DNA from: Acidobacteriota bacterium
Lineage (GTDB): Bacteria > Acidobacteriota > Terriglobia > Acidiferrales > UBA7541
Length of the DNA stretch: 5,324 nt
Assembly: GCA_003224135.1 (NCBI GenBank)
Contig: QHYO01000558.1
Span: 1-5,324 of the forward strand
Direction of reading: 5' to 3'
Shown: positions 1 to 5,324 of the stretch, in pieces
How positions within the stretch are numbered: position 1 is the stretch's first letter
Layout: each line of letters begins with the position of its first letter
Translations under genes and position numbers: made by a program
The notes under the pieces: generated by a model
Databases searched by the model: none
Seen by the model: only the letters and a program-made list of their open reading frames with translations
What the model was told of the DNA's origin: nothing

Positions 1-41
1 ATTGAACGATAAGTCAGTATACGACAGGCGGAACGGTGGGC

Positions 42-56
42 CGGGCGCGAAGCCCG
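42..56 (-). terminator. GC-rich hairpin downstream of the HD-GYP gene
   Basis: On the minus strand CGGGC-TTCGC-GCCCG forms a 5-bp all-GC stem starting 21 bases after the TGA. No T-run follows, so it is a weak terminator or an mRNA-stabilising end. Positions 1-77 otherwise hold nothing I can identify. Confidence 0.35.
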
Positions 57-77
57 AATCGCATTGCAAGCAAAATC

Positions 78-1172
78 TCAGGACTGTAAGTTTCTTAAGT
101 GCGCCAGACGGAAAGGTGACCCCAGGTTTTCGCGGAGCTCTTTCCAGTGCTCTTCGGGGATCGACAAAAATACCTCGACAACCTTGGGATCAAACTGGGT
201 CCCAGCGCAGCGCTTGATTTCTTCGCGAGCGTGCGACATCGGCAAGGCCTTACGATACGGCCGGTCACTGATCATCGCGTCCATACTATCTGCAATCGAA
301 AATATCCTGGCCCCCAGCGGGATCTGCTCGCCCTTTAACCCACGTGGATAGCCTGTCCCGTCGTAAAATTCCTGATGAGCCAGCACGATTTCCGCCGCAT
401 CGCGCAAGAACGGTATGCGAATCAACATGTCATAGCCGATCTGGCAGTGCCTGCGCATGATCGCCTTCTCGGCATCGTCGAGGGGGCCGGGTTTCAGCAA
501 GACATTGTCTGGAACGCCCATCTTGCCAATGTCATGCAGGAAAGCCGCACGCGCCAGCACCGGTAAGTAGGCGTTCGGCACCGGCACAGTCCTGGCGATT
601 GAAATGGTGAACGCCGTCACGCGCTGGCAGTGGCCCTCGGTTTCGGCGTCCTTCAAGTCCAATGCGCTGCCTAATGCTTCGAGAGTGTCGTCGTAGGACT
701 GTTCGAGTTGCGCCAGCGCGACGGTAAGCCTGGCCGTACGCTCTTCCACTTGCTGTTCCAGTGTGCGCTGATAATTGCGGTTCTCCGCCACCAGCCGGCG
801 ATGCTGCAATGCGCGATTCACGCCGAGATAGAGCTGGTCCTTTTCAAACGGTTTGAGGATGTAGTCGTAGGCTCCACGCCGAATCGCTTCGAGTGCCGTC
901 GAGATATCGTGAATGGCCGTGACCATGATCACAGGCACTTCTGGATCATATTGGCGAAGCCAGTCGAGCAACTTGATGCCATCCATTTCCGGCATGATCA
1001 TGTCGCTCAAAACCAAATCCGGGGTGGTACGTTTCACTTGATCCTGTGCGGCGCGGCCATTGCTAACCGCGGTACAGCGGTAGCCTTTCGACTCCAGCAT
1101 CGTGGAGACAACTTCGCGGATGGCCTCTTCGTCGTCGACGACCAGAATGTTTTCGATGGTATCGGTTTGCAC
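78..1172 (-). CDS. Response regulator with HD-GYP cyclic-di-GMP phosphodiesterase domain (RpfG-like architecture)
   Basis: This 364-residue cytoplasmic protein joins a CheY-like receiver (about residues 6-122) through a coiled coil (about 122-162, with the typical LEQQVEERTARL segment) to an HD-GYP domain (about 163-345). Receiver residues are present: acidic pair D13/D14, phosphoacceptor D57, T85 and K107 (in LKPFE). HD-GYP residues visible are E177 and H181, HDIGK (H213, D214, K217), H242, H266, D271, the GTGYP signature at 272-276 and D295. HD-GYP domains hydrolyse cyclic di-GMP to pGpG or GMP, so phosphorylation probably controls second-messenger breakdown. One departure is HQE instead of the usual HHE, with Q267 replacing a metal-ligand His. 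The start is GTG with GGGAG nine bases upstream; the only nearby upstream ATG is out of frame and soon meets a stop. The gene is divergent from a sensor kinase, its likely partner. Domain assignment is firm; phosphodiesterase activity and the pairing are inferred. There is no DNA-binding domain. Confidence 0.96.
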   Translation of the reverse strand: MQTDTIENILVVDDEEAIREVVSTMLESKGYRCTAVSNGRAAQDQVKRTTPDLVLSDMIMPEMDGIKLLDWLRQYDPEVPVIMVTAIHDISTALEAIRRGAYDYILKPFEKDQLYLGVNRALQHRRLVAENRNYQRTLEQQVEERTARLTVALAQLEQSYDDTLEALGSALDLKDAETEGHCQRVTAFTISIARTVPVPNAYLPVLARAAFLHDIGKMGVPDNVLLKPGPLDDAEKAIMRRHCQIGYDMLIRIPFLRDAAEIVLAHQEFYDGTGYPRGLKGEQIPLGARIFSIADSMDAMISDRPYRKALPMSHAREEIKRCAGTQFDPKVVEVFLSIPEEHWKELRENLGSPFRLAHLRNLQS

Positions 1173-1181
1173 TTTGCTAGG

Positions 1182-1186
1182 CTCCC
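1182..1186 (-). promoter_or_regulatory. Shine-Dalgarno of the HD-GYP regulator
   Basis: GGGAG on the minus strand lies nine bases before the GTG start at 1172 and supports that start over alternatives. It lies directly downstream of the TATAAT box, so the predicted leader is only about 14 bases and starts close to the ribosome-binding site. Confidence 0.8.
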
Positions 1187-1196
1187 GTTCCCATTA
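1185..1196. repeat. Imperfect direct repeat, copy 1 (CCGTTCCCATTA)
   Basis: This 12-base element matches a second copy at 1225-1237 apart from one inserted G. It overlaps both the TATAAT box and the ribosome-binding site of the HD-GYP gene, so a protein bound here could block transcription. The repeat was found by eye and could be chance. Confidence 0.45.
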
Positions 1197-1198
1197 TA
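1193..1198 (-). promoter_or_regulatory. Perfect -10 box (TATAAT) for the HD-GYP regulator
   Basis: TATAAT reads on the minus strand about 20 bases before the GTG start. Transcription would begin near 1186. No recognisable TTGACA-like -35 element sits 16-18 bases upstream and there is no extended TG motif. If used, the promoter may therefore need an activator, which fits the repeats and dyad found farther upstream. Confidence 0.5.
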
Positions 1199-1224
1199 CG
1201 AGAGGTCACACGGGCACAGGAGTA

Positions 1225-1237
1225 CCGTTGCCCATTA
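1225..1237. repeat. Imperfect direct repeat, copy 2 (CCGTTGCCCATTA)
   Basis: Second copy of the element at 1185-1196, offset by 40-41 bases, close to four turns of the DNA helix. This spacing would put both copies on nearly the same face of the DNA. On the minus strand both read TAATGGG followed by AACGG, so copy 2 could also be a relic or second initiation region (CTTAAT as a weak -10). Confidence 0.45.
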
Positions 1238-1254
1238 AGAAAACAGCGTGTTAG

Positions 1255-1270
1255 CTTGACCACAGTCAAG
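1255..1270. promoter_or_regulatory. Perfect dyad CTTGAC-N4-GTCAAG, Crp/Fnr-family-like operator
   Basis: The 16 bases form two exact 6-base inverted half-sites around a CACA spacer. The inner 14 bases fit TTGA-N6-TCAA, the general pattern bound by Fnr/FixK-type regulators of the Crp/Fnr family. The dyad sits in the divergent control region, centred about 76 bases upstream of the predicted start of the HD-GYP transcript and about 84 bases before the kinase GTG, so it could serve either gene. The symmetry is seen; regulator identity is inferred. Confidence 0.5.
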
Positions 1271-1331
1271 ACACCGGTGCTTCCAGCGCTTTTCTAAGGG
1301 CCCCGGTTCTCCGGCTACTGCGTTTTTACTT

Positions 1332-1337
1332 GGGAGG
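1332..1337 (+). promoter_or_regulatory. Shine-Dalgarno of the sensor kinase
   Basis: GGGAGG lies nine bases upstream of GTG at 1347 and decides this start. No convincing sigma-70 promoter is visible for the kinase between 1270 and 1330. Confidence 0.82.
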
Positions 1338-1346
1338 CGGCGCACC

Positions 1347-4300
1347 GTGCTCGAAAATCAGGGCCCCTCTGCCGTTGCCTTCTTTGAAGCAACCGCCTTT
1401 TTAATCCTGCTCGTTCTGTTTGTACTGCTGCGCAAAGACCATCCGACACGATTTCTGGCCATTTGGGTTACCGGCTGGACGCTACTCACGCTAAAGGCCG
1501 CCTTTGAATTGACGCAGGTCGCGATGTCCATTCCCCAATTGCGCCTGGCGCGCGTGATACTCCTGGTCATCGTGAACTTTATCTTCCTGAGAGCAGTGAT
1601 TTGCTATGTCGGGAAGGCACGAACGGCCTATTCATTTCTTTGGTCTGGCTCATTCGTGCTGGTTGTTCTGGTCTATTTTGTTGAGTCGCGGTTTGTCGTC
1701 GGCGCCGCACACATTCATTGGGTTACCTCGACGATCCTTGCCTGTACAAGCCTGTCGGCGGGTTGGTTTCTTTGGAACTCCACGAGGGGCACCAAGGGCC
1801 ACGGTGCCCGGTTGCTAGCGGGCCTTTTTTTACTTCTCGGTTTACACGGTATTGACCGCCCACTGTGGTCGGAGAGCCCGCTCTTTCTTCTTCGGCTGGC
1901 TTTTGACCATTTGCTCGCCGTGTCGCTAGGTATTGCCATGGTGGTGCTCGTACTGGAAAGGGCTCGCGCTCGCACCGACGAGTTAAATGACAAGCTTCGC
2001 CGTCTGAGTCTGCTTACCGCTTCGAGCACCCAGACCCTTTCGGTTCGCGAAGTCTTGGATCTCGTGCTCGTTAACGTCGTTGGCAGTCTTGGGGTTTCTC
2101 ACGGAATCGTGCGGCTGCTCGAAGGAGAAGGAAGCTCGGCGAAACTTGTGGTGCGCGCAGCAGTGGGCTTCGACGAAGCATATCTTGCGAAGGAAAAAGA
2201 GATTCCGGCGAGCGAGTCCTGGGCTCAGAGAGTCCTCAAAGAAGAATTCGCGACGATGAACGTTGCCAACGAAACCGACAAACAGGAACGCGATCGAATG
2301 CTGGCTACCGGTGTGAAAACGATTGTTTCCCTGGTTCTGCGCGGGAAAGATGCACCACTGGGAATTTTCGCGGTCGGATCCGGACACGATTCGAAACTTC
2401 AGGACGACGAAGTCGATTACCTAAAGAATATCGCCAACTTGCTGGGCCTCACCGTGCAGAACGTGCTGCTCTTTGAACAAGTCGACAAAGTCCAGCGGCA
2501 ATGGGCTTATACATTTGACTCCATCGGCGACCCGATCTTCGTTCACGACAGGGAAGGCCGTATGCTGCGCATCAACCAGCGCATGCTCCATCTCGCCGGG
2601 CGCGAAAACAAGTCCTGGGTCGGGCGCTCCGTGTTGGAATTATTTCCGCAGAAGAACGCGGAGTACGAACAATGTCCCTATTGCGAGGGCGTGGCGGGTG
2701 AAGGAGACGATCCCGATCCCTGGCTGCCCGGCTATTTTCTGGCGTCGAACTCGGTGTTCGCAGATCCTGCGGGCCGCCAGATGGGCACCGTGCACGTCTT
2801 GAAGGACATTTCGGATCGCAAACGGGCGGAAGAAAAATACCGCACACTCGTTTCGAACGTTCAGGAAGGCGTGTTCATCACGACTCCGCAAGGACACTTT
2901 CTGGACTTCAACGACGCTTTCTTGCGCATTGCCGGCTATTCCACGCGCGAAGAGCTGGTGAAAAGTGATACGGCGGCCCTTTACGCAAACCCGGCGGATC
3001 GCGAACGGCTCAAGAAATTGCTCTTTGATCATGGGTCAGTCTCGGACTTCGAGTTCGATATCCTGCGAAAAGACGGCGAAATTCGCACGGTGACGGAATC
3101 CTCGAACGCGGTCCGCGACGTTTCCGGGAACGTTACGGCCTACCAAGGATTCCTCCTCGACATTACGGAGCGAAAACGCGCTGAACATGAAATCCGCCGT
3201 CGAAATCGCGAGTTGATGGTGCTTAATTCCATCGCGAACACGCTTACTGAATCCCTGGATTTGAGTGATTCCTTGCACCGCACTCTACGGCAGTTGTCCG
3301 AGCTGTTTAGCCTGGACGCTTCTTCACTCTATCTTTTCGATTCGAGCAACGAAGTTCTGCGCAGGGTCGCGGCCGTGGGACACCGTTCCGAATTCACGCG
3401 CCACTTCCCGCCAACTAAGGTGCAGCCCGAACTTCTTCAACACATCAAAGCCGTGCATGCCACGTTTCTTTCGACCCACGGACTGCCACTTCCGCAGATG
3501 TTCAAGGACATTCAACGCCAAGAACAGATCGTCACTTCCTATGTGGTTATTCTGTGGTCGAAAGATAAAGTCATCGGCGGTCTCGTGGTCGGAAGCCGTT
3601 CGCAACGGGATTTTTCTCCCGCCGACGTCAATTTGCTGATTGCGGTTGGCAGCCAGATTTCGAGCGCGATTGAAAGAACACTACTGTATGACCAGACGCG
3701 CCAGGCCTATGACGATCTTCGCCGCACGCAAGAGCAGTTGCTGCACAGCGAAAAAATGGCCGCGGTGGGCCAGTTGATTTCTGGCGTCGCGCATGAGCTG
3801 AACAATCCGCTCACCGCAATTCTCGGTTACAGCCAGTTGCTGACCTCATGCGGGCAAGTGGGCCAGCAGGGTCTCGAATACAGCGAAAAACTCTACAAGC
3901 AGGCGCAGCGGACACACCGCATCGTACAGAATCTTTTGAGTTTTGCGCGGCAACATAAGCCGGAACGTGTTCCGGTTCGTTTGAATCAGGTCTTGGAAGA
4001 CACTCTGGCCTTGCGCGATTATGACCTCCGTATGAGTAACATTCGGCTGCACCTGGATTTGGCTGAAGACTTGCCGCTCGCTGCTGCCGATCCTCACCAA
4101 TTGCAGCAGGTTTTTCTGAATCTCGTGAACAATGCTGTCGATGCGATACTTGAGGGTTCCGCGCAGGGAGATTTGTGGGTCCGGACGGCCAAGGAAGCCG
4201 ATAAATTTGTCGTCGAGTTTGTGGACAGCGGGCCCGGCGTGAAGGACCCGTCAAAGGTCTTCGATCCGTTTTATACGACCAAACCGGTAGGGAAAGGCAC

Positions 4301-4484
4301 CGGCCTCGGCCTAAGCATTTGTTACGGGATCATCTCGGAGCACGGCGGACAGATTCGTGTCTCGAACGTTCCGCCACGCGGCGCTTGCTTCACGATAGAA
4401 CTTCCTTGCATGGCCATTGCCGCAACCCATGAATCTCAAAATGGTGAATCGATGGTTCCCATGGCCGGCACTACCTCGCAGTAA
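1347..4484 (+). CDS. Seven-TM sensor histidine kinase with GAF-PAS-PAS-GAF sensory array
   Basis: This 1045-residue inner-membrane kinase starts with about seven hydrophobic segments (near residues 8-29, 35-55, 67-88, 94-112, 123-143, 152-168 and 177-203). These are followed by a GAF domain (about 215-377), PAS (about 383-490, ending LKDISDRKRAEEK), PAS (about 494-612, ending LDITERKRAEHE) and a second GAF (about 620-780). A short coiled coil leads to the kinase core. The HisKA H-box is VAHELNNPLTAILGYS with phosphoacceptor H816. The ATPase domain (about 900-1020) has an N-box around N925-N929, G1 at DSGPG (960-964), an F-box at FDPFYTTKP and G2 at GKGTGLGLS (982-990). All catalytic motifs look intact and there is no receiver domain, so it should phosphorylate a separate protein; the divergent HD-GYP regulator is the obvious candidate. 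The start is GTG with GGGAGG nine bases upstream. The ligand is unknown: GAF and PAS domains bind many cofactors. The tail after about 1020 is polar and probably disordered. Confidence 0.96.
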   Translation: MLENQGPSAVAFFEATAFLILLVLFVLLRKDHPTRFLAIWVTGWTLLTLKAAFELTQVAMSIPQLRLARVILLVIVNFIFLRAVICYVGKARTAYSFLWSGSFVLVVLVYFVESRFVVGAAHIHWVTSTILACTSLSAGWFLWNSTRGTKGHGARLLAGLFLLLGLHGIDRPLWSESPLFLLRLAFDHLLAVSLGIAMVVLVLERARARTDELNDKLRRLSLLTASSTQTLSVREVLDLVLVNVVGSLGVSHGIVRLLEGEGSSAKLVVRAAVGFDEAYLAKEKEIPASESWAQRVLKEEFATMNVANETDKQERDRMLATGVKTIVSLVLRGKDAPLGIFAVGSGHDSKLQDDEVDYLKNIANLLGLTVQNVLLFEQVDKVQRQWAYTFDSIGDPIFVHDREGRMLRINQRMLHLAGRENKSWVGRSVLELFPQKNAEYEQCPYCEGVAGEGDDPDPWLPGYFLASNSVFADPAGRQMGTVHVLKDISDRKRAEEKYRTLVSNVQEGVFITTPQGHFLDFNDAFLRIAGYSTREELVKSDTAALYANPADRERLKKLLFDHGSVSDFEFDILRKDGEIRTVTESSNAVRDVSGNVTAYQGFLLDITERKRAEHEIRRRNRELMVLNSIANTLTESLDLSDSLHRTLRQLSELFSLDASSLYLFDSSNEVLRRVAAVGHRSEFTRHFPPTKVQPELLQHIKAVHATFLSTHGLPLPQMFKDIQRQEQIVTSYVVILWSKDKVIGGLVVGSRSQRDFSPADVNLLIAVGSQISSAIERTLLYDQTRQAYDDLRRTQEQLLHSEKMAAVGQLISGVAHELNNPLTAILGYSQLLTSCGQVGQQGLEYSEKLYKQAQRTHRIVQNLLSFARQHKPERVPVRLNQVLEDTLALRDYDLRMSNIRLHLDLAEDLPLAAADPHQLQQVFLNLVNNAVDAILEGSAQGDLWVRTAKEADKFVVEFVDSGPGVKDPSKVFDPFYTTKPVGKGTGLGLSICYGIISEHGGQIRVSNVPPRGACFTIELPCMAIAATHESQNGESMVPMAGTTSQ

Positions 4485-4494
4485 GACGAGATCT

Positions 4495-4510
4495 TTTGCC
4501 GCGGGGCAAA
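4495..4510. terminator. Hairpin in convergent gap, possible bidirectional terminator
   Basis: TTTGCC and GGCAAA form a 6-bp stem around a four-base GCGG loop, 10 bases past the kinase stop and 22 bases past the stop of the convergent gene. Neither strand has a clear T-tract after the stem, so intrinsic termination would be weak. Position is the main argument. Confidence 0.4.
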
Positions 4511-4532
4511 CGTAAATCTAACCCCGGCATTG

Positions 4533-5093
4533 TTACCGTTCCGATTGAAGGGCCAATTCCGCCGCAAGTGCCGCTCGTTCGCCCAGGCGTGCCAGCGTCT
4601 CTTCCATTTGCATCGCCAGTGACGTCACCATCTGTCCCAGCGTAAGGATTTGAGGTTGTGCAACAGTGCCCATATGCAAGCGAAGCTTTATCGCGTAAAA
4701 GCGCATGCGGAAAACCACGGAGAGCCGCAGCCTTTCGTATTCGTGCGAACCTGATACTTCGGGAGACAGAACGGCGACAATACGCGCCACACGCAACGAC
4801 TGCTCAAAATCCCGCCGAATGGCGGCAAGGTACAGCAGCGTCACCTGTCTGCGTTCGCGACGAAGCCTGTCGGCCAGGCGTTGACCACCCTTTTGCGCGG
4901 CATACTGGGGATCAGCTCTGTCCATCGCTTGGCGAATTTGCGCCATATTTCGAAGGTGGCGCGGCGCGTTTTCAAACGCCGCCAGGCCTGGCTCATTGGT
5001 CCGCCGGTGGCTCGCTCCTCGCAGTGCCCAGAAAAGCAAACCCGTCAGACCGAGCGCCGAGATGACTGCGATGATGAAGAATCCGACACTCAT
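4533..5093 (-). CDS. Unrecognised single-pass membrane protein with a helical cytoplasmic domain
   Basis: I do not recognise a family. From the chosen start the product has 186 residues. One strongly hydrophobic segment at about 3-24 is followed by arginine-rich sequence, which by the positive-inside rule places the remaining 160 or so residues in the cytoplasm. That part looks almost wholly alpha-helical. It has a very basic stretch at 72-85 (RLADRLRRERR) running into a hydrophobic LLYLAAI helix, a second basic-hydrophobic stretch near 101-109, and an alanine- and leucine-rich C-terminal helix at about 155-183. I chose the ATG at 5093 over the one eight codons upstream (5117). It overlaps the preceding gene's TGA as ATGA and has GGAG 11 bases upstream, whereas 5117 has no visible ribosome-binding site. 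That arrangement implies translational coupling with the upstream small membrane gene. It is convergent with the sensor kinase. A helical membrane-anchored scaffold is possible, but no function can be assigned. Confidence 0.82.
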   Translation of the reverse strand: MSVGFFIIAVISALGLTGLLFWALRGASHRRTNEPGLAAFENAPRHLRNMAQIRQAMDRADPQYAAQKGGQRLADRLRRERRQVTLLYLAAIRRDFEQSLRVARIVAVLSPEVSGSHEYERLRLSVVFRMRFYAIKLRLHMGTVAQPQILTLGQMVTSLAMQMEETLARLGERAALAAELALQSER

Positions 5094-5281
5094 GATTTCG
5101 GCGACTCCAGTTTCCATAGTTGCGTCAGATGTTCGTTCAACTCCGCGAGCTGCCGGTTTACCTGAGGAATCAAACTGGCATACACCATTGAGGGTCGCAG
5201 CGTCGGCTCCGGGACTGTCTCCACACTTGACTTTCGGAATGCCCAGATCCAGATCAACAAAATTCCTGCAAATGCGCCCAT
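5090..5281 (-). CDS. Small single-pass membrane protein, start uncertain, possibly cut by window edge
   Basis: I do not recognise this protein. From the ATG at 5281 it would be 63 residues: a short hydrophobic stretch (residues 1-15, GILLIWIWAF at its core), a basic FRK, a proline-containing linker (PEPTLRP) and a helical, amphipathic tail (about 38-60, IPQVNRQLAELNEHLTQLW). The frame stays open to the window end at 5324, adding 14 codons (reading RRYGDAWNHAS just before the Met) with no ATG, GTG or TTG among them. The start is therefore either 5281 or beyond the window. Against 5281: no good Shine-Dalgarno sequence stands at the right distance, and 15 hydrophobic residues is short for a membrane span, while the added residues would lengthen it. 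The gene ends in an ATGA overlap with the next one, so the two are probably co-translated and their products may interact through their helical parts. Confidence 0.65.
   Translation of the reverse strand: MGAFAGILLIWIWAFRKSSVETVPEPTLRPSMVYASLIPQVNRQLAELNEHLTQLWKLESPKS
5105..5108 (-). promoter_or_regulatory. Shine-Dalgarno inside the upstream gene, supporting the start at 5093
   Basis: GGAG on the minus strand lies 11 bases before the ATG at 5093, within the last codons of the upstream small membrane gene. Together with the ATGA overlap it supports re-initiation or coupled translation from 5093 rather than 5117. Confidence 0.55.
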
Positions 5282-5324
5282 CGAAGCATGATTCCAGGCA
5301 TCTCCGTAGCGTCTTGCGAACTGT

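Noticed and set aside
2..217. 71-codon plus-strand frame at the left edge
   Set aside because: Most of it overlaps the C-terminal end of the HD-GYP gene antisense, there is no Shine-Dalgarno in view, and the composition is uninformative.
1211..1232. Possible sigma-54 promoter (GGGCAC ... TTGCC) on the plus strand
   Set aside because: The GG-to-GC distance is several bases longer than the strict sigma-54 spacing, so the resemblance is accidental.
708..1238. 176-codon open frame on the plus strand opposite the receiver domain
   Set aside because: It lies antisense to a receiver whose motifs are all intact, its translation has no recognisable domain and looks like reverse-frame His/Arg-rich sequence, and it runs into the divergent control region.
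1256..1261. TTGACC as a -35 box for the kinase promoter
   Set aside because: No -10-like hexamer lies 16-18 bases downstream; the bases are better explained as half of the inverted repeat.
1272..1279. CACCGGTG palindrome next to the larger dyad
   Set aside because: An 8-base self-complementary string is common in GC-rich DNA, and I see no second copy in the region to support it as an operator.
1983..2387. 134-codon minus-strand open frame opposite the first GAF domain
   Set aside because: Antisense to a clear GAF domain, with no domain of its own and Phe/Asn/Arg-biased composition expected of a reversed frame.
3811..4254. 147-codon minus-strand open frame opposite the kinase core
   Set aside because: It lies entirely within the HisKA/HATPase coding region; the Arg/Pro/Ser-rich translation is typical of a shadow frame and it has no supporting start context.
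4658..5065. 135-codon plus-strand open frame opposite the unrecognised membrane protein
   Set aside because: The minus frame has a convincing membrane segment, a ribosome-binding site and ATGA coupling. The plus frame has Arg/Ala/Pro-rich shadow-like sequence and no good start.

Overview
The window holds four protein genes and looks like ordinary chromosome of a moderately GC-rich, Gram-negative-type bacterium. Both large genes start with GTG behind good Shine-Dalgarno sequences. Large hybrid-sensor kinases beside HD-GYP regulators, together with small, poorly characterised membrane proteins, would fit Acidobacteriota or a deltaproteobacterial lineage. That placement is an impression from protein style only; no rRNA or marker gene is present. 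I see no tRNA, rRNA, CRISPR array, insertion sequence or prophage gene.

Layout: positions 1-77 are a short non-coding flank with a GC-rich hairpin just past the end of the first gene. Positions 78-1172 (minus) encode a response regulator with a receiver domain, a coiled coil and an HD-GYP cyclic-di-GMP phosphodiesterase domain. Positions 1173-1346 are a 174-bp divergent control region with a perfect TATAAT on the minus strand, an imperfect direct repeat and a perfect dyad of the Crp/Fnr-box type. Positions 1347-4484 (plus) encode a 1045-residue membrane sensor histidine kinase: seven membrane segments, then GAF, PAS, PAS, GAF, HisKA and HATPase domains. Positions 4485-4532 are a 48-bp convergent gap with a hairpin. 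Positions 4533-5093 (minus) encode an unrecognised single-pass membrane protein. It is joined by an ATGA stop/start overlap to an upstream small membrane protein gene (from 5090) whose frame is still open at the window edge.

Inferred function: the kinase has a phosphorylatable His but no receiver domain, and the divergent gene has a receiver but no kinase, so they probably form a two-component pair. The kinase would sense a membrane or cytoplasmic cue and phosphorylate the regulator on Asp57, changing its breakdown of cyclic di-GMP. The HD-GYP active-site motif carries Gln in place of the second His of HHE, which may alter metal loading. The two small membrane genes converge on the kinase and belong to a separate operon; nothing seen ties them to the signalling pair.
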